From Burkholderiales bacterium (GTDB taxonomy: Bacteria > Pseudomonadota > Gammaproteobacteria > Burkholderiales > Ga0077523), in assembly GCA_019747905.1 (NCBI GenBank), contig JAIEQG010000038.1, positions 1 through 64,000 of the forward strand: a stretch of 64,000 nucleotides of DNA. The letters run 5' to 3'. The notes under the pieces were generated by a model. The model was not told the origin of the DNA, did not search any database, and was given only the letters and a program-made list of their open reading frames with translations. Both the position numbers and the translations under genes were made by a program. Every line of letters starts with the position of its first letter. Position 1 is the first letter of the stretch. Of this stretch, positions 1 through 9,096 are shown piece by piece.

Positions 1-665
1 TAGCCCGGCCGGAAATCGAAGGCGATCGGCGTTCCCGTGAGCAGCACCCACGCGCTGCAACCGATCGCGCCGTAGGTCATGCCCCAGGCGAGCGCGGGCC
101 AGACCGCCACGCCGCGCTGGTTGTTGCGCGCTGCGATGGCGGACGCGAAGGCCTGGACGCTGACGGCGATGGCGGTGAGCGCGATACCCACGAGGGCAGT
201 CGTCGATGCCGACAGCCGGGCGAACTCCGGCGAGAACACGAGCACGATGCCGGCGATGCCGAACAGCCCGCCGACCGTGACGCGACGGCTCATCGGGGTG
301 CCATAGAGCAGGCGCGAGCAGAGCATGTTGGCGATGGGGCTCGCCGAGTAGCCGACCGCCACCAGGCCCGATACCACGCGTGCCTCGGCTTCGTAGACGC
401 ACACGTAGCCGGCGCCATACATGAGAAGCCCCTGCAGCGCCAGCATGGCGTGGTCGCGCCGGCCGTAGCGGATCGTTTCGCCGCGTGCCAGGCAGATGCC
501 GAACAGCAGCAGCGCTGCGGCAATGAAGCGCCACGCCACCGATACCACGGGCTCGACCACGCCCAGCTGATGGGTGATCGCGATCCAGGTGGAGCCCCAG
601 ATCAGGATGCAGATCGAGTACAGGAACCGGGTCGGCACGGGGCAGGGGCCATCGAGGAAAACCAT
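1..665 (-). CDS. EamA/DMT-family transporter, partial (runs off window start)
   Basis: Reading the minus strand from the ATG at 665 gives MVFLDGPCPVPTRFLYSICILIWGSTWIAITHQLGVVEPVVSVAWRFIAAALLLFGIC..., typical EamA N-terminus; open to window edge. Confidence 0.8.
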   Translation of the reverse strand, partial: MVFLDGPCPVPTRFLYSICILIWGSTWIAITHQLGVVEPVVSVAWRFIAAALLLFGICLARGETIRYGRRDHAMLALQGLLMYGAGYVCVYEAEARVVSGLVAVGYSASPIANMLCSRLLYGTPMSRRVTVGGLFGIAGIVLVFSPEFARLSASTTALVGIALTAIAVSVQAFASAIAARNNQRGVAVWPALAWGMTYGAIGCSAWVLLTGTPIAFDFRPG

Positions 666-667
666 CG

Positions 668-3600
668 ATGGTAGATGAGCGCCGGTCCGGCGGGGTGCTC
701 GCGATAGAATTGCTACCCGCTGCTCCCTCGTATCCCGCCGCGTTGTCCGCGCCCGCCTCCAGAACTGCCGCCCCCCGTTCCGCCTCCGATCCGCTACTGG
801 CCCGACTCGCGGATTGCATGCTCGCCGACCAGGGGCGGCTGCGTGCGCAGATCAATCGGTTGCGCGATGCGAAGCAGCCGGCACCGGACGAGATCAAGAG
901 GACGGCAGCCGCGATCGATGCCTCGATCGCGCGCGTTGCGCAACGGCGCTCTCGATTGCCCGCGCTGCGCTACCCGGAAGAGCTGCCGGTCAGCGAGCGT
1001 CGCGACGAGATCGCCTCGGCGCTGCGGGCCAGCCAGGTGGTCATCGTCTGCGGCGAAACCGGATCGGGCAAGACCACGCAGCTGCCCAAGATCTGTCTCG
1101 AGATCGGACGCGGCGTCACCGGTCTGATCGGCCACACGCAGCCACGGCGCATCGCGGCGCGCACGGTTGCCGCGCGGATCGCACAGGAACTCGGCTCGCC
1201 GCTGGGTGAACTGGTCGGCTACAAGGTGCGGTTCCACGATCAGATCGGTCCCGAGCCGTTCGTGAAGCTGATGACCGACGGCATCCTGCTGGCGGAAACC
1301 CAGACCGATCGCAGCCTGCGGGCGTACGACACGATCATCGTCGACGAAGCGCACGAGCGCAGCCTCAATATCGATTTCCTGCTGGGCTACCTGCGCCAGC
1401 TGCTGCCGCGACGGCCGGATCTCAAGCTGATCATCACGTCGGCGACCATCGACGCGGAACGCTTCGCACGGCACTTCTTCGACGCGCCCGTGGTGGAAGT
1501 GTCGGGCCGGCTGTACCCGGTGGAAGTCAAATACCGGCCGTTGAAGCCGGACGAGCAGGGCGAGGCCCCGGACCTGGGCGAAGCGATCGCCGATGCGCTC
1601 GACGATCTGTATCACGCGCACGGTCCGGGCGACGCCCTGGTGTTCCTGCCGGGCGAGCGCGAGATTCGCGAGACCGCCGAACACCTGCGCAAGCACCCCG
1701 TGGGACGTCACCGGGCCGGCATGGTGGAGATCCTGCCGTTGTTCGCGCGGCTGTCCGCCGCAGAGCAGGACCGCGTGTTCAAGCCCGACACGGGGCATCG
1801 CGTGGTGCTCGCGACCAACGTGGCCGAGACGTCGCTGACGGTGCCGCGCATCCGCTACGTGGTCGATCCGGGCTTCGCGCGCATCAACCGCTACAGCTAT
1901 CGCAACAAGGTGGAGATGCTGCAGGTGGAGCCGATCTCGCGCGCGTCGGCCAACCAGCGGGCGGGCCGATGCGGGCGCGTGTCGAGCGGCGTGTGTGTGC
2001 GCCTGTACGGGGAGGACGAATTCGCCGCCCGGCCCGAATTCACCGATCCGGAGATCCTGCGTTCGTCGCTCGCGTCGGTGATCCTGCGGATGAAGGCGCT
2101 CAAGCTGGGCGAACCCGAGAGCTTCCCCTTCGTCGAGCCGCCGCAGCCGCGCATGATCGCCGACGGCTACCAGCTCCTGACCGAGCTCAACGCCGTGGAC
2201 GAGCGGCACAATCTCACCGCAGTCGGTGCCCAGCTCGCCAAGCTGCCCATCGATCCGCGCATCGCCCGGGTGATCGTGGCCGCGAAGCAGGAGAACTGCC
2301 TCAAGGAAGGGTTGATCATCGCCGCAGCGTTGTCGGTGCAGGACCCGCGCGATCGCCCGATGGAGAAGGCCGATGCTGCCGACCAGGCGCACGCGTTGTT
2401 CGTGGACGAGCGCTCGGACTTCCTCGCCTATCTCAAGATGTGGGAGTTCTACGACGAGCTGCTGAAACACAAGAAATCCACGCGCAAGCTGCATGCGGAC
2501 TGCCGCGACCGCTTCCTGTCGTGGCTGCGGTTGCGCGAGTGGCGCGACCTGCACGGGCAGTTGCACGCCCTGGTGTCGGAACTCGGCTGGCGCGAGAACG
2601 AGAAGCCCGGCGACTACGGGCAGATCCATCGTGCGCTGCTGGCGGGACTGCTCGGCAACATCGGCATGAAGAGCGAGGATGGCGGCGACTATCTCGGCGC
2701 GCGCGGGATCCGTTTCCACGTTTTCCCCGGGTCGGCGCTGCGCCGGAAGCAGCCGAAGTGGGTGATGGCCGCGGAGCTTACCGAGACCACCCGCCTGTTC
2801 GCGCGCAGCGTCGCCGCCATCGAACCGGAATGGATCGAGCAGGTCGGCGCCCACCTCGCGAACCGGCAGCATTTCGATCCCCATTGGGAGAAGGCTTCGG
2901 GCCAGGTCATCGCCTACGAGCGCGTCATCGTCTACGGACTGACGGTGGTCGCGCGCCGGCGCGTGAGCTACGGGCCCATCCAACCCAAGGAGGCGCGCGA
3001 AATCTTCATCCGCGGCGCACTCGTGGATGGCGATTCGAAACTGGATGCGCCGTTCCTGCGCGCCAACCGTGCGCTGGTGAAGGACGTGGAAGCGCTCGAG
3101 CACAAGTCGCGGCGCCACGACGTGCTGGTGGATCCGGAGGTGATGGTCGCGTTCTACGGCAAGGTCGTGCCGGAGGGCATCTGGAACGTCGGTGCGTTCG
3201 AACACTGGCGCAAGGAGGCCGAGCGCGCGAATCCGCGCCTGCTCTACATGACGCGCGAAGCTCTGATGCTGCACGCCGCCGAGGACATTACGGCAGCGCG
3301 CTTTCCGGATTCGATCGAGATGAACGGGGTGCGCTACGCGCTCAAGTATCGCTTCGAACCGGGCCACCCGTTCGACGGCGTGACCATGACCGTGCCGCTG
3401 CACCTGTTGAATCAGGTAGACGAAAGACGCTGCGAGTGGCTGGTGCCGGGGCTGTTGCGCGACAAGGTCACGCAGCTCTTGAAGGAATTGCCCAAGGGCC
3501 TGCGCAAGCATTTCGTGCCGGTGCCTCAGGTGGTGACTGCCGTGCTCGGTGCGATCGAGCCCGATGCGGTCCCTCTCACCGAGATCCTGTCGGAAGTGCT

Positions 3601-4693
3601 GCTCAAGCAGACCGGCGTGGAGGTACCCGAGGATGCATGGAACACTGCGGATGTCCCTTCGCACCTGCGCATGAACTTCCGTGTGGTCGACGATCACGGT
3701 GCGGAGGTGGCGACGGGTCGCGACCTGCCGGAGCTGCGCTTGCAGCTCGGCGTGAAGGCACGCCGGCAGTTCACCGAAACGGCGCGCAGCTCGTTCGAGC
3801 GGCAGGGCGTGACCACCTGGGATTTCGGCGAGCTGCCGGAGCAGGTGGAGTTCGTGCGCGCCGGGCAGAAGCTGGTGGGCTATCCGGCCATCGTCGACGA
3901 AGGCAAGTCGGTGTCGCTGGGGTTGCTCGACACCGAGCAGGAGGCGGAAGCGGCGACCCACCGCGGTTTGCGCCGGTTGTTCCAGTTGGCTGCGGTGGAA
4001 CAGGTGCGGCATCTGGGCCGCAGCCTGCGCGGCCTGCAGGAAATGGCGCTCAAGTACACATTGCTCGCGGAGATCGACGGCACCCGGCCGCACGACAAGG
4101 CGTCGGCCATCGAGAAGCTGCAGGAGGAACTGGTCACCGCCATCTGCGATCGCGCGTTCTTCGTGGAGGAGGAGCGCATCCGCAACAAGGCGGCCTTCGA
4201 TGCGCGGGTGATCAAGGCACGCACACGGCTCGGCGACGTCGCGAACGAAGTGTGCGGCCTGGTGAACGAGATCCTGACCGAGTACTACGCGCTGCGACCG
4301 CGGATCCAGCAACCTGGCGCCCAGGCCTGGCAACGGTTGATGAACGACATCAAGGCCCAGTTGAAGGCGCTGCTGCCCAACGGCTTCATCGTAAGCGCGC
4401 CCTATGCGCGCCTCAAGCACTTTCCGCGTTACCTGAAGGCGATCGACGTGCGCCTTACCAAGTTTCCGTCCAACCCGACCCGCGATGCGCAGTGGCAGGA
4501 TACGCTCGCCAACTGGTGGCGATCGTGGGGCCAGCGCCTCGATGTGGATCGCGCGCGCGGCATGCGCAATCCGAAGCTCGAGGAATTCCGCTGGATGCTG
4601 GAGGAGCTGCGCGTCTCGCTCTGGGCGCAGCAGTTGAAGACGCCCTATCCGGTTTCGTTCAAGCGCGTGGAAAAGGCCTGGGAGGAGATCTGA
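668..4693 (+). CDS. hrpA: ATP-dependent RNA helicase HrpA (DEAH box)
   Basis: 1341 aa; GETGSGKTTQLPK Walker A, DEAH (IIVDEAHERSLN), SATIDAERF, QRAGRCGRVSSG motif VI, long HrpA C-terminus. Start may be further in (about 818). Confidence 0.95.
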   Translation: MVDERRSGGVLAIELLPAAPSYPAALSAPASRTAAPRSASDPLLARLADCMLADQGRLRAQINRLRDAKQPAPDEIKRTAAAIDASIARVAQRRSRLPALRYPEELPVSERRDEIASALRASQVVIVCGETGSGKTTQLPKICLEIGRGVTGLIGHTQPRRIAARTVAARIAQELGSPLGELVGYKVRFHDQIGPEPFVKLMTDGILLAETQTDRSLRAYDTIIVDEAHERSLNIDFLLGYLRQLLPRRPDLKLIITSATIDAERFARHFFDAPVVEVSGRLYPVEVKYRPLKPDEQGEAPDLGEAIADALDDLYHAHGPGDALVFLPGEREIRETAEHLRKHPVGRHRAGMVEILPLFARLSAAEQDRVFKPDTGHRVVLATNVAETSLTVPRIRYVVDPGFARINRYSYRNKVEMLQVEPISRASANQRAGRCGRVSSGVCVRLYGEDEFAARPEFTDPEILRSSLASVILRMKALKLGEPESFPFVEPPQPRMIADGYQLLTELNAVDERHNLTAVGAQLAKLPIDPRIARVIVAAKQENCLKEGLIIAAALSVQDPRDRPMEKADAADQAHALFVDERSDFLAYLKMWEFYDELLKHKKSTRKLHADCRDRFLSWLRLREWRDLHGQLHALVSELGWRENEKPGDYGQIHRALLAGLLGNIGMKSEDGGDYLGARGIRFHVFPGSALRRKQPKWVMAAELTETTRLFARSVAAIEPEWIEQVGAHLANRQHFDPHWEKASGQVIAYERVIVYGLTVVARRRVSYGPIQPKEAREIFIRGALVDGDSKLDAPFLRANRALVKDVEALEHKSRRHDVLVDPEVMVAFYGKVVPEGIWNVGAFEHWRKEAERANPRLLYMTREALMLHAAEDITAARFPDSIEMNGVRYALKYRFEPGHPFDGVTMTVPLHLLNQVDERRCEWLVPGLLRDKVTQLLKELPKGLRKHFVPVPQVVTAVLGAIEPDAVPLTEILSEVLLKQTGVEVPEDAWNTADVPSHLRMNFRVVDDHGAEVATGRDLPELRLQLGVKARRQFTETARSSFERQGVTTWDFGELPEQVEFVRAGQKLVGYPAIVDEGKSVSLGLLDTEQEAEAATHRGLRRLFQLAAVEQVRHLGRSLRGLQEMALKYTLLAEIDGTRPHDKASAIEKLQEELVTAICDRAFFVEEERIRNKAAFDARVIKARTRLGDVANEVCGLVNEILTEYYALRPRIQQPGAQAWQRLMNDIKAQLKALLPNGFIVSAPYARLKHFPRYLKAIDVRLTKFPSNPTRDAQWQDTLANWWRSWGQRLDVDRARGMRNPKLEEFRWMLEELRVSLWAQQLKTPYPVSFKRVEKAWEEI

Positions 4694-4703
4694 CGGGTAC
4701 CCG

Positions 4704-5156
4704 TCAGCGTTCGCCCAGTGCCGAATGGACCCAGCGTTCGAGCGTGCCCTGATCCATGGCGCCCGACTGGCGCCCGATCTCGCGTCCGCCGCGAAAGGCG
4801 ATGAGGGTGGGAATGGAGCGGATGCCGTAGCGGCCCGCGATCGCAGGCGCGGCTTCGGTGTCGAGCTTGGCCAGGCGAACAGCGGGTTCGAGCGAACGCG
4901 CGGCGCGTTCGAAATGCGGTGCCATCATCTTGCACGGGCCGCACCAGTCGGCCCAGAAATCCACCACCACCGGCAGGTCGGCACCGATGTGCCGATCGAA
5001 AGTCGTCGCGTCGAGCGCGACCGGTGTACCGGTAAACAAGGGCTGCTTGCACTTGCCGCAGTTGGGTGCCTGCCGCAGACGTGCCTGGGGGACGCGGTTC
5101 ACAGCCGCGCAATGGGGACAGGGTACGTGCCAGGTCTCGTCCATGGCCCGGAACAT
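4704..5156 (-). CDS. trxC: Thioredoxin 2 (TrxC) with N-terminal zinc-binding CxxC motifs
   Basis: CPHCAAVNR...CGKCKQPL then DFWADWCGPCKMMAP active site. Confidence 0.93.
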   Translation of the reverse strand: MFRAMDETWHVPCPHCAAVNRVPQARLRQAPNCGKCKQPLFTGTPVALDATTFDRHIGADLPVVVDFWADWCGPCKMMAPHFERAARSLEPAVRLAKLDTEAAPAIAGRYGIRSIPTLIAFRGGREIGRQSGAMDQGTLERWVHSALGER

Positions 5157-5269
5157 GGGGTCGCCGCTCGGCGACTCAAGGCCCGGGTGGTGTCGCTTCC
5201 TCCGGGCGGCGGATTTGCCTACACTTCCGTGGTCCCGGAGTGAGGCCGGACGCCGAGGAGGGTGACGAC

Positions 5270-5698
5270 ATGAAGACCGTGCAACAGGTCATGGAAGACA
5301 AGAAGATCAAGGTGCTGTCGGTGGCGCCGAGCTCGTCGGTCTACGACGCGCTCAAGCTGATGGCGGAGCGCGACGTCGGGGCCCTGCTGGTGCTGGAGGG
5401 CGAGCGGTTGGCAGGGATCTTCTCCGAGCGCGACTACGCGCGGAAGGTGATCCTGTTCGGCAAGTCCTCGCGCGAGACGCAGGTGCGCGAGATCATGACC
5501 GAGAAGGTGCTGTGCGTGCCGCCGTCCGCGACCATGGAAGAATGCATGGCGTTGATGACGGACAAGCGTGTGCGGCACCTGCCGGTGCTGGATGCGAACC
5601 GGGTGACGGGGGTGATTTCGATCGGGGACGTGGTCAAGGAGACGATTGCGGATCAGCGGCAGACGATCGAACAACTCGAACAATACATAGCCGGTTAG
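5270..5698 (+). CDS. CBS-domain protein
   Basis: MKTVQQVMEDKKIKVLSVAPSSSVYDALKLMAERDVGALLVLEGERLAGIFSERDYARK... two CBS repeats; ATG 5270 preceded by GGAGGGTGAC. Confidence 0.9.
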   Translation: MKTVQQVMEDKKIKVLSVAPSSSVYDALKLMAERDVGALLVLEGERLAGIFSERDYARKVILFGKSSRETQVREIMTEKVLCVPPSATMEECMALMTDKRVRHLPVLDANRVTGVISIGDVVKETIADQRQTIEQLEQYIAG

Positions 5699-5790
5699 AG
5701 GACCGGCGTGGCCGGCCCTCCAACTCCGCGGAATCGAGCGGACGCGCGTTGCGCGCCGCTCATTCTGCGGGGTCGTCGGCGTCTCGAAGA

Positions 5791-6045
5791 ATGACATCGA
5801 TGAGATACGTTTGCCTGTTCGTTTTGCTTGCGCTCGCGGGATGCGCCACGCAGAGTTCGCGCACGGCCGATGCTGTCGGTTGCCGTCGCAACGACATCGA
5901 CATTCTCAACAGCCAGTACAAGCGCGAGGGCAGCACCACGGTGTGGTGCGCCCGCTGCAAGGACAATATCTACAAGTGCGTCGGCAACGCCGACAAGACG
6001 CGGCTCGAATGCCGGCCGGCGACGGCCGACGGCGGTTGCACCTAG
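5791..6045 (+). CDS. Small Cys-rich lipoprotein-like hypothetical protein
   Basis: MTSMRYVCLFVLLALAGCATQ lipobox-like LAGC; 84 aa. Confidence 0.65.
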   Translation: MTSMRYVCLFVLLALAGCATQSSRTADAVGCRRNDIDILNSQYKREGSTTVWCARCKDNIYKCVGNADKTRLECRPATADGGCT

Positions 6046-6159
6046 GGCCCGTTAACACTTAGAACGGACCTGCGTGACCTCCATGACGAGCGCAATCAAG
6101 GCGCAAAGCACAGCTGCAGGACCCCCAGCGCAGGTCCGTTCTAAGCGTTAACAGGCCCT
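6044..6159. repeat. 31-bp near-perfect inverted repeat flanking about 54 bp (hairpin/MITE-like)
   Basis: Left AGGGCCCGTTAACACTTAGAACGGACCTGCG (6044-6074); right arm (6129-6159) reverse complement AGGGCCTGTTAACGCTTAGAACGGACCTGCG, 2 mismatches in 31. Confidence 0.85.
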
Positions 6160-6215
6160 GGCCCGACAGCATTTCACATCTTCGGCGCTTATGATGTTCG
6201 CGTCATCTTCGCGGA

Positions 6216-6977
6216 TTGCACCCCATGGCGTTAGGCGTACTCATCATCGGCGACGAGATCCTGTCCGGCAAGCGGCAGGACAAGCACCTCGCCAAGGCCA
6301 TCGAACTGCTGCGCCAGCGCGGCCTCGCGCTCGCGTGGGCCCACTACCTGGGGGATGACCGGCGGTTGATCGTCGAGACGCTGTTTCGCACGTTTGCGAC
6401 CAGTGACATCGTGTTCAGTTTCGGTGGCATCGGTGCCACGCCCGACGACCACACGCGCCAGGCGGCGGCCGAAGCGGCCGGCGTGCAGCTTGTGCTGCAC
6501 CCGGAAGCGAAGATCGAGATCGAGGCGCGCTTTGGCGCCGAGGCTTACCCGAAGCGGATTCTCATGGGGGAGTTTCCCGCCGGCGCGCGGATCATCCCGA
6601 ACCCGTACAACCGGGTGCCGGGATTCAGCTATGCCGATCATCACTTCCTGCCGGGTTTTCCGGAGATGGCGTGGCCGATGATGGAGTGGGTGCTGGATCA
6701 ACGCTACGTGCACCTGCAGAGCGCCTCGCGCGAGCGTGACGAGGCCATCATCGTGCGCGAAGCGGGGGAGAGCCAGCTGATCGACCTCATGCAGGACATC
6801 GTCCATCGCTATCCCACGTTGAAGCTGTTCAGCCTGCCGCACATCGGTGCCGAAGGGCGGCACATCGAACTGGGGGTGAGGGGGGATGGCGCCGTGGTCG
6901 AGACCGCCATGGGCGAGATACGGGAGGGCGTGACGCGGCTGGGGTTTCCCTGGAAGGATCGCGAAGCCTTGCCGTAA
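6216..6977 (+). CDS. Molybdopterin-binding (MoCF/CinA N-terminal-like) protein
   Basis: ALGVLIIGDEILSGKRQDKH...DIVFSFGGIGATPDDHTRQAAAEAAG typical MoaB/CinA-N motifs. Confidence 0.88.
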   Translation: MHPMALGVLIIGDEILSGKRQDKHLAKAIELLRQRGLALAWAHYLGDDRRLIVETLFRTFATSDIVFSFGGIGATPDDHTRQAAAEAAGVQLVLHPEAKIEIEARFGAEAYPKRILMGEFPAGARIIPNPYNRVPGFSYADHHFLPGFPEMAWPMMEWVLDQRYVHLQSASRERDEAIIVREAGESQLIDLMQDIVHRYPTLKLFSLPHIGAEGRHIELGVRGDGAVVETAMGEIREGVTRLGFPWKDREALP

Positions 6978-7070
6978 GGAGGTTCTGGCAGGTCCTGTGC
7001 TTGCAGGTGTATGCTTCCCGAGGTTGCCAGCGCCGACCTTCAGGCTACTGATCCGACAAGGAAATTCCCC

Positions 7071-8945
7071 ATGAATTCTTCCACGCCGAATCCGGCGGAA
7101 GGACGCCCGCACCTCCAGGTCGCCGATCCGGCGCGACTGCGGGCTGCTGCCGAAGACGACGCGTGGATGCGTTTTGCCCAGGCCGAGAACGCCGAGGCGT
7201 TCTGCCAGGCCTGGCTGGCGGTCACCTGCATCAAGGCGGGTGCGGCCGACGGGATCCTGGTGCTGGCGCAGCCCGGCGGCGGCGGGTTCGTCCCGGCGGC
7301 GGTCTGGCCCGATACCAAGCGCGACCGTGCCAAGCTCGGCGAGGCCATCGAGCGCGCGATTCACGAGAATGCGCTGATCGCCGTCCCCGCTGGGGAGAAC
7401 GGCGCCAGGTCGCACGTGGCCCAGCCGATCCAGGCGGACGGCACGGTCCTCGGTGCGGTCGCGGTGGACGTGGAAGGACGAGCGGAACGGGAATTGAAGG
7501 CATTGGCCCGTGACCTCGCGTGGGGTGCGGGTTGGCTCGAGGCCCTGCTGCGCCGGCACATGGGGGCGGGCGACGCGGCGGCGGCTGCGAGATTGCGACG
7601 GGTGTTCGACGTGTTCAGCGCTGCGCTGGAACACCACGGTTTCGTGCCGGCGGCGACCGCCACGGCGACCGAGCTTGCATCTTTGCTCGACTGCGACCGG
7701 GTGTCGCTCGGCATTCAGCGCGGCAAGCGTTCGCAGGTGAAGGCGCTGTCGCACACCGTCCAGTTCGAGAAGAATGCGGAGCTGACCCGCGCCATCGAGA
7801 CCGCGATGGACGAAGCGGTCGACCAGAGGACGCGCCTGGTGTGGCCGGCCGAGGAGGGCGTCGAGGGTCACGTCCTGCGCGCTCACGAGAAGCTCGCACA
7901 GATTCACGGGTCGGCAGCGGTGTTGACCATACCGCTCACGCGCATGGGCGAAGGTGTCGGGGCCCTGTGTCTGGAACGCAGCCGCCCGTTCACGCATGAA
8001 GACATCGAACTGGCGGACGGTCTCGCGGCGCTGCTCGGCCCGTTGACCGAGATCCAGCGCGAGGCGGACCGTGGTCCGGCGGCGCGCACATGGGAAGCGA
8101 TGAAGGCGCTCTGGTTCCGTTTCTTCGGTCCGGGCCATGTCGCCTGGAAGCTTGCCGGCATCATCGTCGCGGTGGTCACGCTGTTCTTCACTTTCGCCAC
8201 GGGGACGTACCGCGTTGCCGCGGACACCAAGGTCGAGGGCTCGATCCAGCGGGCGCTGGCGGCGCCCTTCGACGGCTACGTCGGCGAAGCCGCCAAGCGT
8301 CCGGGCGACGTGGTGAAGGAAGGCGAAGTCGTCGCCCGCCTCGAGGATCGCGACCTGCAACTGGAGCGCATGAAGCTTTCAGCCAAGCGCGAGCAGCTCA
8401 CCAAGCAGTATCGCGAAGCGCTCGCCAACCATGAACGTGCGGACATCCGCGTCATCGGCTCCCAGGTGGAGCAGGCCGAGGCGGAGCTCGCCATCGTGGA
8501 AGAGAAGCTCGCGCGCACCGCCATCGCCGCGCCGTTCGACGGCGTCGTGGTGAGCGGCGATCTCACGCAGAAACTGGGGGCCCCGGTGCAGCGCGGCGAC
8601 GTGCTGTTCGAGATTGCACCTCTGGAGGATTACCGCGTGGTGCTGAAGGTGGACGAGCGCGACATCCGCGACGTGGCCGTGGGCCAGAAGGGCGAACTGG
8701 TGTTGCAGTCGATGCCCTCGCAGAGGCAGCCGATCACCGTGGCGCGGGTCACGCCGGTGAGCACGCCGGAGGACGGGCGCAACTATTTCCGCGTGGAAGC
8801 GAAGCTCGATCGCGGCATCGAACGGCTGCGCCCCGGGATGGAAGGGGTGGGCAAGGTGAGCGTGGGTGACCGCAAGCTGATCTGGATCTGGACGCGATAC
8901 CTGCTGGATTGGGTGCGGTTGCAGGTGTGGTCGCTGGTGCCCTAG
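7071..8945 (+). CDS. GAF-domain protein fused to a HlyD-type membrane/periplasmic adaptor
   Basis: GAF-like N-terminal half, single TM (LAGIIVAVVTLFFTFATGTYRV), then biotinyl-lipoyl/coiled-coil adaptor (VEGSIQRALAAPFDGYVGEAAKRPGDVVKEGEVVARLEDRDL...TAIAAPFDGVVVSGD). ORF opens at 7011; start ATG 7071. Confidence 0.85.
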   Translation: MNSSTPNPAEGRPHLQVADPARLRAAAEDDAWMRFAQAENAEAFCQAWLAVTCIKAGAADGILVLAQPGGGGFVPAAVWPDTKRDRAKLGEAIERAIHENALIAVPAGENGARSHVAQPIQADGTVLGAVAVDVEGRAERELKALARDLAWGAGWLEALLRRHMGAGDAAAAARLRRVFDVFSAALEHHGFVPAATATATELASLLDCDRVSLGIQRGKRSQVKALSHTVQFEKNAELTRAIETAMDEAVDQRTRLVWPAEEGVEGHVLRAHEKLAQIHGSAAVLTIPLTRMGEGVGALCLERSRPFTHEDIELADGLAALLGPLTEIQREADRGPAARTWEAMKALWFRFFGPGHVAWKLAGIIVAVVTLFFTFATGTYRVAADTKVEGSIQRALAAPFDGYVGEAAKRPGDVVKEGEVVARLEDRDLQLERMKLSAKREQLTKQYREALANHERADIRVIGSQVEQAEAELAIVEEKLARTAIAAPFDGVVVSGDLTQKLGAPVQRGDVLFEIAPLEDYRVVLKVDERDIRDVAVGQKGELVLQSMPSQRQPITVARVTPVSTPEDGRNYFRVEAKLDRGIERLRPGMEGVGKVSVGDRKLIWIWTRYLLDWVRLQVWSLVP

Positions 8946-8976
8946 CGCCGGCGAAAAGGGCAATGCAAAGCTCCAG

Positions 8977-9067
8977 CACGAAGGACACCAAGAACACGAA
9001 GGAGCACGAAGGAAAGGCTGGCAAGCTGCTTGTCGTTCCTTCGAGGCCCTTCGTGTTCTTCGTGTTT
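8977..9067. repeat. Palindromic CACGAAGGA-type dispersed repeat, copy 1
   Basis: CACGAAGGACACCAAGAACACGAAGGAGCACGAAGGAA ... TTCCTTCGAGGCCCTTCGTGTTCTTCGTGTTT, inverted arms; related to 18585-18679. Confidence 0.8.
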
Positions 9068-9096
9068 GAAGCGGTTACCCTGCTACCTCCGGTGCG

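Noticed and set aside
794-4420. 1208-aa minus-strand ORF opposite hrpA
   Set aside because: GC-rich antisense shadow ORF; the opposite strand is an unmistakable DEAH helicase and the antisense translation is Arg/His/Gln-rich low quality.
1969-4752. 927-aa plus-strand ORF overlapping hrpA
   Set aside because: Out-of-frame Arg/Ala/Gly-rich translation of hrpA, no recognisable domain.
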